Positions 1 through 5,988 of a DNA stretch of 8,181 nt are shown piece by piece. How positions within the stretch are numbered: the stretch's first letter is position 1; each line of letters begins with the position of its first letter. A program made the translations under genes and the position numbers. The stretch comes from JAXJQF01 sp036311285 (GTDB lineage: Bacteria; Pseudomonadota; Gammaproteobacteria; Enterobacterales; Succinivibrionaceae), in contig JAXJQF010000140.1 of NCBI GenBank assembly GCA_036311285.1, positions 1-8,181 of the forward strand. The letters are read 5' to 3'. The notes beneath the pieces are model-generated. The model did not search any database. It was not told the DNA's origin and saw only the letters and a list, made by a program, of their open reading frames with translations.

Positions 1-29
1 ATTTATGACCAATCTCGTTATTACTTTAA

Positions 30-58
30 TTAAAACACATTGGAAAAATGTGTTTTAA
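30..58. terminator. perfect 12-bp hairpin, possible terminator of an upstream gene
   Basis: TTAAAACACATT (30-41) and AATGTGTTTTAA (47-58) are exact inverted repeats with a 5-nt loop, GGAAA. The stem is AT-rich, and its T-run lies within the 3' arm rather than after it, so it would be a weak intrinsic terminator. One reading frame from the left edge stops at 31-33, inside the stem, which would fit the end of an upstream gene. It could equally be a protein-binding palindrome. Confidence 0.35.
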
Positions 59-195
59 AGTAACTGGAGTACTATTATTTCTATTATTTACTAAACTATC
101 TAAATCTGTATCGCACTGATTTATGTTTTAATCAGTAAAAATAAGCTCAACAAGTTAGTTTGTTGACTATGTAAATTATATTTGATTTTAGCATT

Positions 196-223
196 AATTA
201 GTTAGTATTACGATAAAATTATA
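196..223 (+). promoter_or_regulatory. two-block motif shared with the 5985 gene upstream region
   Basis: AATTAGTTAGTAT (196-208) and TAAAATTATA (214-223) occur in the same order at 5856-5868 and 5878-5887, upstream of the third FimV-like gene. The inner gap is 5 nt here and 9 nt there. Sharing between regions that lie before paralogous genes suggests a common promoter or regulator site, or remnants of a duplicated upstream region. In a sequence this AT-rich, chance is not excluded. Confidence 0.35.
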
Positions 224-422
224 CCAAATATATATTTATTTATAGTTATTTTATAGGGTTGACTGTAGTTTTTTTAACCTAGATTATAAAAATTGATTTT
301 GGAAGAGAATTTGATTTTGTTTTCGTAAAATTTGAGGTCAGTTAAAATTAAATCGTTAAATTTAACTGTGATTTAGTATTATTTTTTAAAACATGTAATA
401 ATGTTGTGTCATTTTTTTTATT

Positions 423-428
423 TATAAT
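423..428 (+). promoter_or_regulatory. possible -10 element of the 501 gene
   Basis: A perfect TATAAT lies 72 nt before the ATG at 501. No good -35 is found 16-18 nt upstream (AATGTT at the 17-nt position), so the call rests on the -10 alone in a T-rich context. A second candidate in the same leader is TTGACT at 259-264, with AT-rich -10-like sequence around 282-290. Confidence 0.3.
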
Positions 429-500
429 GGTAACGATAAAAAGTACTTATTAGAGATAAAAAAGAAAAAGATAAGACATAGAATTTGGTGGTTTTAAAAT

Positions 501-1433
501 ATGAAATTTAATAAATTATCTTCTTTGATTGTTCTTGTAGTTGCTAGCGGTTTATCAACTGCTGTTTATGCAGATGGAGAAAAAGATAAGAAACCTATAT
601 CTGTTGGTTTAATGGATCAATTCTCTGTAGAATTTGAACGACCTGTATTATCTGATAAACAGTATGTAGCTGACGAAGAAAGTAAAAATAAGGTTGCATC
701 AGCTTCAATGAATACTAAAGAGCTTGAAGAAGATGAAAAGAGATTAAAGCAAGAACAACTAGAGAAATCTAAGCAACAAGTTGCTAAAACTGTTGAAAAG
801 CTAGAAGAAAAGGTTGAGTCTGTTGAAGCTGTTGTAAAAGTTGAAACGAATGATGCTGTTGAACAAAAGGCACAAGAAGTTAGCTCTAAGGTTAAAGAAT
901 TTGTTGTTACAGATGAAATGTTAAATAGCTCAGAGGTAGCTTCTTTATATCCTTTACCACCAATGCCAAAGGTTGAATTTAAAGAATCTGTTGCAATTGA
1001 TACAAAATCATATGCTAATACATATGTAGTTCAAGCAGGTATCGGTATGAACAGAATTGTAAAAGATTTATTAACTGATGAATTAAAGGCTAAGGGGATA
1101 ACTCGTAAGATGTTGATTCTTTCTATTTATAGAATGAACAGATCTTCATTTAGTAAGGTTGTTCCAATCTTCCCATACGTGAACTCTGAATTAAAGATTC
1201 CAACTGAAAAGTTAATGCTTCTTGAAAAGGATAGCTCATTTGATGAATTTTTCTCAAAGGAAGGAGAGGATGTTAGATCTAAGCAATTACCGATGCTTGG
1301 TGGCAATGCTCCAACTCAAGAAGAATTAAATAAGCATGAAGATGCAATGAATAAATATAAGCAAGATGTTGAGAATGTAATGAATCAACGTCGTGAATAT
1401 TTAATTAAGCAGAATTCCCAAGGCATTAAATAG
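501..1433 (+). CDS. secreted/periplasmic FimV-like LysM-domain protein, no membrane anchor
   Basis: The 310-aa product starts with a signal peptide (residues 1-24, hydrophobic core LIVLVVASGL, likely cleaved after VYA). Residues 42-48 read SVEFERP, a signature also found near the mature N-terminus of the two other FimV-like proteins here. Residues about 70-135 are charged and probably coiled coil. A proline patch (LYPLPPMP, 149-156) leads into a LysM-like domain at about 174-240, with the FimV-type features LILSIYRMNRSSF and LKIP. The C-terminus (272-305) is charged and helical. There is no later membrane span and no cysteine, unlike its paralogs, so the whole mature protein should lie outside the cytoplasm. 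FimV/TspA LysM-like domains bind peptidoglycan, so a cell-wall-binding partner role is inferred. The start is set by the signal peptide; the ribosome site is poor (TGGTGG, 486-491). The family call is by motif, and the exact function is unknown. Confidence 0.8.
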   Translation: MKFNKLSSLIVLVVASGLSTAVYADGEKDKKPISVGLMDQFSVEFERPVLSDKQYVADEESKNKVASASMNTKELEEDEKRLKQEQLEKSKQQVAKTVEKLEEKVESVEAVVKVETNDAVEQKAQEVSSKVKEFVVTDEMLNSSEVASLYPLPPMPKVEFKESVAIDTKSYANTYVVQAGIGMNRIVKDLLTDELKAKGITRKMLILSIYRMNRSSFSKVVPIFPYVNSELKIPTEKLMLLEKDSSFDEFFSKEGEDVRSKQLPMLGGNAPTQEELNKHEDAMNKYKQDVENVMNQRREYLIKQNSQGIK

Positions 1434-1452
1434 TAATAAAAGAATTTGAATA

Positions 1453-1488
1453 AATAAAGAGTTATAAATACTTTTATAGCTCTTTATT
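1453..1488 (+). terminator. 16-bp hairpin between the first two FimV-like genes
   Basis: The arms 1453-1468 and 1473-1488 pair over 16 bp with a single U-G wobble and a 4-nt loop, TACT. The 3' arm ends in TTTATT, and the stem has few G-C pairs. It sits 20 nt after the stop of the 501 gene and 64 nt before the next gene. It could act as a weak terminator, an attenuator or a 3'-end stabiliser that lowers expression of the second gene relative to the first. Confidence 0.5.
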
Positions 1489-1552
1489 AAATTAATAATT
1501 ATGAACAAATCTTTGTTATATAGTTAAGATAAGTGACAAAGAAAAAAATTAG

Positions 1553-3592
1553 ATGAAAAAAATGAACAAAAAAAACAAATTATTATTCGCTTTAGCTCTG
1601 ATTACATCATTGACTGCAAGTAATACAGTGTTTTCTAGCGATTTAGGTATAGAGTTTAGACGTCCTAGTAATAAGAACTTAAATGATGATCAATCTGTAC
1701 AGACAGTTGCTTCTGCTCGTATTAAGGAATTAGGTACCTTGTTAGAAGAGTGTGGTGAGTTAAAAACCCTAGCACCTCAAAAGGTTCCGTCACTTAAAAG
1801 TAAAGTAGTAGACATGGAGGCAATCCATTCTAAGTACGAGATTAAAAATACTGATACGTTAAATAAGCTATTAACTTCTGTTAAGACGATCTTGAACAAC
1901 AAAGACGTTAGTCGTAATAAAATATTAGTTGCTTTATTAAGAGAAAATCCAAAAGCTTTTAACAATTTAGGAGCGATGGTTGGAAAAACTATTACTATTC
2001 CGTCAGCTGAAAGAATATTGCTTGAAGAAGAGAATGAAGGTAAAAAAGCTTATTCTATGGCTTTACAAAAATCTTTAAAGTCATATGAAATCCCTAGTTT
2101 ATATTTGCCATGGGTTGAAGAACAAAAGGCAATAGATCAAATCATTAAAGAAAACTCTGAAATTAATGATAAGCAAAAGTTGTTAAAGGATGAATATGAT
2201 AAGTGTGTTCTAGCTTATAACAAGAAAGTAGAAAGTAAAAAGAATAAATTAGAGCAAGAAGCTAAGGACGCTTTAGCTAAGAAGGAAAGCCAAGATAAGT
2301 CCAAAGGACAAACAGATGTTGCTAAAAAGGATGACTCAGAGAAAGATTTAGAAAACAAATCAAAGACTGAGCAAAAGAAGACTGAGACATCTGCAAATAA
2401 TGTATCAAAGGAAGATAAATCTAATTCTAATACAAAGAGTGAAGAAGTGTCTGCTTTAGAATACATTGAACAACAAGAAATCGATATCTCAGATGAAGAC
2501 TTAATGATTGCAGAACCTAAGGAAGAAAAAGCATTAGCTGAAGCTCCAAAGGTAAAGAAGCAAATTAAGCTTACAGAATCTGGTAAGAAGATTATAAAGT
2601 TCTCTGATAAAGCTAATGCAGATAAAGCATCAATTAGTTCTAGTAACAATAATGCTCAAGCAGAAGGAACTTCAGGTTCTGTAGTTAAAGGTTCAAAGCT
2701 TGTTTTAAATTCTAAATCAATTGTTTCGAAAGACTCAAAGGGTAAGCAGTTGGCTGGTTATCAATTTGGTTCTAAGGAAGAAGCAAAGAATTTGAAACTT
2801 GATGAGAATGTTGTTAAGTATATTAAGGATAATGAAGAACATATTTCAAAGCTTGAAGCGAAGATCGATGTGCTGATTTCGTTAGTACAAACTCAAAATG
2901 AAAAGATTGAGTTTTTAGAAAAGAGTTATCTAGGAAATTTAGTAAAAGAACATACAGATACGGTAAAATCTTTAGAAGACGAGGATGTTTACACGACAAA
3001 GAGCTTTGCTTATTATTTTATGGGTTTTGTGTATTACACTTTAATCCTATTCATTATTCTATTTATAGTAACTTATGTTGTTCTATACATTAACAGACAT
3101 TATTCGTTAAAACAAAAGTGTGAATCGAACAAGGTGTTAAAGTTTATCTTGAATATGTCTTACTTTGAATATGTAAGGAAACAGAGAAGTAAGTTCTTGA
3201 ATAAGATTAGAAAGAAGATCGAAGCTGAAGAGCTTAGAGAACGACAAGAAAATTTAAAGTATAAGCAGGAAGAGTTTAATGCTGAGGAAGAAAAGCGTAA
3301 TCGTTATAATATTTTGACAGAGAATATTAAGCGTGGTACAAATTTTATACGCAAGCGTTTTAAGACAGACTACGTTGACCCTTATGCAATCAAATCAGAA
3401 CAGAGTGCTGTTTCAGATGAAGAAGAAGTTGTTACTACAGATTATAAGCCAACTGGAAGATTTTATGCTTACGATTCTGAACCAATTGAACCAGTGGCTA
3501 TTGGTGAAATAGAAGAGCCATTGGCGAATATTAGGGTTAAGAACATTGATATGCCTATTACTCCGAAAGTTAAAGATAATACGAATAGTTAA
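1553..3592 (+). CDS. FimV/HubP-like single-span membrane protein with LysM-like domain
   Basis: The 679-aa product has a signal peptide (1 to about 29), then GIEFRRP (32-38), the signature shared with its paralogs. Cys67 precedes a LysM-like domain at about 94-152, which shows the FimV-type run ILVALLRENPKAF and ends TITIP. PSLYLPW (181-187) and a charged helix with Cys218 follow. Residues 225-300 are a low-complexity Lys/Glu/Ser linker, and about 420-460 is a short coiled coil. One membrane span lies at about 485-513, followed by basic residues, so the C-terminal 165 residues should be cytoplasmic. That tail begins with a Lys/Arg/Glu-rich helix (540-605) and ends acidic and proline-containing. 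Its topology matches FimV/HubP, which bind peptidoglycan outside and recruit polar partners inside. No FimV C-terminal TPR-like domain is visible. The ATG at 1553 gives the full signal peptide (1562 is possible); no clear Shine-Dalgarno is seen. The gene closes with its own terminator. Confidence 0.82.
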   Translation: MKKMNKKNKLLFALALITSLTASNTVFSSDLGIEFRRPSNKNLNDDQSVQTVASARIKELGTLLEECGELKTLAPQKVPSLKSKVVDMEAIHSKYEIKNTDTLNKLLTSVKTILNNKDVSRNKILVALLRENPKAFNNLGAMVGKTITIPSAERILLEEENEGKKAYSMALQKSLKSYEIPSLYLPWVEEQKAIDQIIKENSEINDKQKLLKDEYDKCVLAYNKKVESKKNKLEQEAKDALAKKESQDKSKGQTDVAKKDDSEKDLENKSKTEQKKTETSANNVSKEDKSNSNTKSEEVSALEYIEQQEIDISDEDLMIAEPKEEKALAEAPKVKKQIKLTESGKKIIKFSDKANADKASISSSNNNAQAEGTSGSVVKGSKLVLNSKSIVSKDSKGKQLAGYQFGSKEEAKNLKLDENVVKYIKDNEEHISKLEAKIDVLISLVQTQNEKIEFLEKSYLGNLVKEHTDTVKSLEDEDVYTTKSFAYYFMGFVYYTLILFIILFIVTYVVLYINRHYSLKQKCESNKVLKFILNMSYFEYVRKQRSKFLNKIRKKIEAEELRERQENLKYKQEEFNAEEEKRNRYNILTENIKRGTNFIRKRFKTDYVDPYAIKSEQSAVSDEEEVVTTDYKPTGRFYAYDSEPIEPVAIGEIEEPLANIRVKNIDMPITPKVKDNTNS

Positions 3593-3621
3593 ATAGTAAA
3601 TACTTGGATTCTTTTTAGAAC

Positions 3622-3657
3622 CCCCGAAAGTTGAATAAAACTTTCGGGGTTTTATTT
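3622..3657 (+). terminator. strong intrinsic terminator after the 1553 gene
   Basis: CCCCGAAAGTT (3622-3632) pairs perfectly with AACTTTCGGGG (3639-3649) around the 6-nt loop GAATAA, and is followed by TTTTATTT. The G-C-rich stem stands out from the AT-rich surroundings. It lies 30 nt after the TAA stop. Confidence 0.93.
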
Positions 3658-3880
3658 ATGAAGCATATATACGAAGATAAATTAGAAATGTATAGAGTTT
3701 GGAAAGAAAAGTTTACAACTGTAAATAATTTGGTTTTATGTCTTCTATTATAATTCTCCTAAAAAAATCAAAATATTTGTTTTTACAAAAACACTTTTGT
3801 TTAAATTAAATTCATTTAAATCATGACCATTTCAACAAAATCATATGGTGGCTTGCGTTGCGGGGATTTTTGATAAATTT

Positions 3881-3910
3881 TTAACAAAAAATATACTTTT
3901 ACTGTAAAAT
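3881..3910 (+). promoter_or_regulatory. probable sigma-70 promoter of the symporter gene
   Basis: TTAACA (3881-3886, five of six to consensus) and TAAAAT (3905-3910, five of six) are separated by 18 nt. This would place the start of transcription near 3917, with a leader of about 60 nt. The G-rich patch at 3847-3865 lies just upstream, in a position that could suit an activator site. Confidence 0.5.
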
Positions 3911-3975
3911 ACGCAAATTCAAATATAATACTTTTTAATTTTCTGAATATAAAACATTTTAATTACTGAGTTTTT

Positions 3976-5382
3976 ATGGAACATTTAAATACTTTTGTCA
4001 CGTTATTAAATGATTTTTTATATGGTAAATTTTTAATAACGCTTTTAATCATTTGTGGTCTTACTTTCACTATTGCTACTAGATGTGTTCAATTAAGACT
4101 TTTCTTAGAAATATTTCGTGTATTGTTTGAAAAGAAGAAAGGGAAGAATGATGTTTCTTCTTTTCAAGCTTTAATGGTATCAACTGCTTCTAGAGTAGGT
4201 ACTGGTAACATTGTAGGTGTGTCAGCTGCGATTTGTTTAGGTGGATTTGGTGCTGTACCTTGGATGTGGTTAATAGCAATGCTTGGTATGGCATCTGCGT
4301 TTGCTGAGACTGTATTAGCTCAAATCTTTAAGAAGAAATCAGATAAAGGTGCATTTGGGGGACCTGCGTATTACATTGAGTTTTTAACAAAAAATCGCTT
4401 AATACCTTTATTATTTATCTTAGCGTTAATTTCAACATTTATGGTTGGTTTTAACATGCTTGCTAGTTATAACATTCAAGACTCTTTTAGTGGTTTTGAT
4501 TTTTATAATAAAGAAACTTCACCTATCTATATAGGTTTAATTCTAACTACCGTAGTAGGTTATGTTCTTTTAGGTGGTGGTGAAAGAATTATTAAGTTTG
4601 CAACATTGCTAGTTCCTTTTATGGGGTTAATTTATATCTCTATATCTGCTTTTGTCGTATTTAATAATATTGAATACTTACCAGAAATGTTCAAAAGAAT
4701 GTTTTCAGAAGCATTTGATTTTCAAGCTATTTTTGGTGGTTTTACTGGTAGCTGTGTAATGTATGGAATTAAACGTGCATTATTCAGTAACGAAGCTGGT
4801 ATGGGGTCAGCTCCAAATGCAGCAGGTTGTGCGGATGTTTCACATCCTGTAAAACAAGGTTTAGTACAAGTGTTTTCAGTGTTTTTAGATACAATGATTA
4901 TCTGTACTGCAACAGCTCTTATGTGTTTAAGTTCAGGTATTGAACCTAGTGCTGAATTAAATGGTGTACCGTATGTATTAAAAGTAGCTGAATCAGCATT
5001 TGGAAGTTACGGTAATATTATTATAGCTGTTACAATTACCTTATTTGCTTTTACTACAATTATTGGTAATTTATTCTATGTAGATAAATCTTTCTTCTAT
5101 ATTTTTAGAACTGTTCCTAATAAGAGTTTCTTTTTAATTTACAGACTGTTTGCGACATTCATTGTTATGATTGGTGCTTTATTATCAAGTGATCTTCTTT
5201 GGGGCATAGCTGATATAACAATGGGATGTATGGCTTTAATTAACGTTGTTACAATTGTATTTTTATCTAAATATGTTGTAGGATCTCTGAAGGATTATCA
5301 GGAACAAAAAAAGCAAGGTTTAGATCCTCACTTTAAAGCTTCTAGCATAGGTTTAGAAGGCCAAACTGATTATTGGAAGTAG
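3976..5382 (+). CDS. AGCS-family sodium:alanine/glycine symporter
   Basis: The 468-aa polytopic inner-membrane protein is of usual length for the alanine/glycine:cation symporter family, which imports alanine or glycine with Na+ (or H+). Family hallmarks are easy to see: the N-terminal segment around residues 10-45 leading to CVQLRLF, then GTGNIVGVSAAI (75-86), AFAETVLAQIF (109-119), FGGPAYYIE (127-135), LFSNEAGMGSAPNAA (269-283) and DTMIICTATALM (305-316). About ten hydrophobic segments are visible. The start fits the family N-terminus, with GAG at 3968-3970 five bases before the ATG as a weak ribosome site. It has its own promoter candidate and a strong terminator, so it is probably transcribed alone. 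Alanine versus glycine preference cannot be read from the sequence. Nothing is truncated. Its place between FimV-like genes looks like gene order rather than a shared pathway. Confidence 0.96.
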   Translation: MEHLNTFVTLLNDFLYGKFLITLLIICGLTFTIATRCVQLRLFLEIFRVLFEKKKGKNDVSSFQALMVSTASRVGTGNIVGVSAAICLGGFGAVPWMWLIAMLGMASAFAETVLAQIFKKKSDKGAFGGPAYYIEFLTKNRLIPLLFILALISTFMVGFNMLASYNIQDSFSGFDFYNKETSPIYIGLILTTVVGYVLLGGGERIIKFATLLVPFMGLIYISISAFVVFNNIEYLPEMFKRMFSEAFDFQAIFGGFTGSCVMYGIKRALFSNEAGMGSAPNAAGCADVSHPVKQGLVQVFSVFLDTMIICTATALMCLSSGIEPSAELNGVPYVLKVAESAFGSYGNIIIAVTITLFAFTTIIGNLFYVDKSFFYIFRTVPNKSFFLIYRLFATFIVMIGALLSSDLLWGIADITMGCMALINVVTIVFLSKYVVGSLKDYQEQKKQGLDPHFKASSIGLEGQTDYWK

Positions 5383-5417
5383 CAATATTTTCAATATATT
5401 TTCTTAAAAAAATTTTC

Positions 5418-5452
5418 ACCCCGTTATTGATTAGATTGATAACGGGGTTTTT
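5418..5452 (+). terminator. strong intrinsic terminator after the symporter gene
   Basis: ACCCCGTTAT (5418-5427) pairs perfectly with ATAACGGGGT (5439-5448) around an 11-nt loop, and a T-run continues to 5452. It lies 35 nt after the symporter stop codon. A run of A precedes it, so it may also work on the other strand. Confidence 0.93.
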
Positions 5453-5493
5453 ATACGAAGTTTATTTATAAAAACAAGCATAAGAGCGTAAAG

Positions 5494-5849
5494 ATGTTAA
5501 AAGTTGCGCTTAAAATGCAGAACTGGACATTCGACTTATGTTTTATAAGGTGTGAAAAGTTTAAAAAATAACTAATCCATATGTTTATATTAAAGACACT
5601 GAAGAAAATATATATATTTTAAAGTTAGATAAAACTCAATATTTTAATCATGAAAATTATTGAGACAAAATTGATTCAAACAAGATTGCTTGTTTGATTG
5701 GTTTAGGAGGAAAACGAAATATTGTATTTTGTAAACCCAATTAAAAGCATAAATACGATATAGTTCTCTATTTTAAAAATTTGAATTTTGCTGCAACTTG
5801 TAATGACTATAGAATACATATTAATAGACTTATGTGTTTTTTGGCATAA
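5494..5849 (+). pseudogene. decayed small gene, about 118 codons, family not recognised
   Basis: A frame from ATG 5494 reads MLKVALKMQNWTFDLCF and on to KFKK, then stops at 5569. One extra A in the A6 run at 5563-5568 would join it to the frame 5565-5849, which contains only two stops over 95 codons in a sequence where far more are expected. That frame reads NPYVYIKDTEENIYILKLD, then NHENY, TGA (5661-5663), KIACLIGLGGKRNIVFCKPN, TAA (5742-5744), then KHKYDIVLYF and NDYRIHINRLMCFLA before TAA at 5847-5849. The stops are one step from TGG (Trp) and from CAA (Gln) or AAA (Lys). The composition looks like a soluble beta-containing protein. I do not recognise the family. Alternatives are chance openness or a phage or mobile-element remnant. 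Confidence 0.5.
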
Positions 5850-5889
5850 TATTTGAATTAGTTAGTATGACTTTTGGTAAAATTATAAT
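5841..5889 (+). promoter_or_regulatory. promoter region of the third FimV-like gene
   Basis: The segment holds TTGGCA (5841-5846, a good -35 match) followed after 16 nt by TAGTAT (5863-5868), and also a perfect TATAAT (5884-5889) without a good -35. The blocks AATTAGTTAGTAT (5856-5868) and TAAAATTATA (5878-5887) match 196-223 upstream of the first FimV-like gene. Either -10 would give a leader of roughly 90-115 nt that includes the short upstream frame at 5935. Confidence 0.4.
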
Positions 5890-5934
5890 AAATGTCAAAT
5901 TTTAAACGAATTATGTTAAAAGTTAAGAGAGAAA

Positions 5935-5988
5935 ATGTCGTTAAAAAAGAATAGTGGCAAATTTTTGCCAGGTAAGGTATGCATATGA
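5935..5988 (+). CDS. possible 17-codon leader peptide coupled to the 5985 gene
   Basis: The frame reads MSLKKNSGKFLPGKVCI and stops at TGA 5986-5988, overlapping the ATG at 5985 as ATGA, the usual arrangement for translational coupling. AAGAGAG (5925-5931) lies 3 nt upstream as a purine-rich ribosome site, better placed than anything before the other FimV-like genes. An inverted repeat (5955-5970) lies inside it, so ribosomes on this frame would melt that hairpin. Short frames are common by chance, so this is a candidate only. Confidence 0.35.
   Translation: MSLKKNSGKFLPGKVCI
5955..5970 (+). repeat. perfect inverted repeat next to the ribosome-binding site
   Basis: TGGCAAA (5955-5961) and TTTGCCA (5964-5970) are exact inverted repeats with a 2-nt spacer. 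The repeat ends just before the AGGTAAGG stretch that serves the ATG at 5985. As RNA it could form a small hairpin (with some loss of closing pairs) affecting initiation. As DNA it could be an operator. Confidence 0.5.

Larger units (their letters stand above)
1..500. other. AT-rich intergenic region upstream of the first FimV-like gene
   Basis: No convincing gene is visible. All frames are broken by frequent stops. A frame open from base 1 stops at 31-33 and another at 56-58, and either could be the tail of an upstream gene, but this is too short to judge. The region holds several small inverted repeats: 30-58, TCAACAA/TTGTTGA at 147-166, ACTGATT/AATCAGT at 115-136 and CAGTTAAA/TTTAACTG at 339-368. 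It also holds a 9-bp direct repeat, TTGATTTTG, at 293-301 and 311-319, and two possible promoter areas that are listed separately. Its length suggests a regulated or long-leader gene, or decayed sequence. Confidence 0.6.
3593..3975. other. intergenic region between the FimV-like and symporter genes
   Basis: After the terminator there is no convincing gene. A 31-codon frame opens at 3658 and closes at 3753, but it starts in the terminator tail, lacks a ribosome site and ends in a hydrophobic LVLCLLL, so I do not call it. A palindrome, TGTTTTT-AC-AAAAACA, lies at 3778-3793. A G-rich patch at 3847-3865 (GGTGGCTTGCGTTGCGGGG) is the only G+C-rich segment apart from the terminator. The likely symporter promoter follows at 3881-3910. 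Confidence 0.6.

Noticed and set aside
115..136. ACTGATT/AATCAGT inverted repeat as a terminator
   Set aside because: The stem is only 7 bp with an 8-nt loop and no T-run follows on either strand; it is more likely chance or a binding site.
2215..2649. Long minus-strand open frame opposite the 1553 gene
   Set aside because: It is the complement of the Lys/Glu/Ser-rich linker and gives a Ser/Leu/Phe-rich nonsense protein with no motif; the same holds for the minus-strand frame at 1777-1965.
3658..3753. 31-codon frame starting in the terminator tail
   Set aside because: No ribosome site, no promoter after the terminator, and a length expected by chance.
5661..5663. TGA read as tryptophan (alternative code), rescuing the 5494 pseudogene
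   Set aside because: All four real genes use TGG for Trp and have no in-frame TGA. The same decayed frame also has a TAA and a frameshift.
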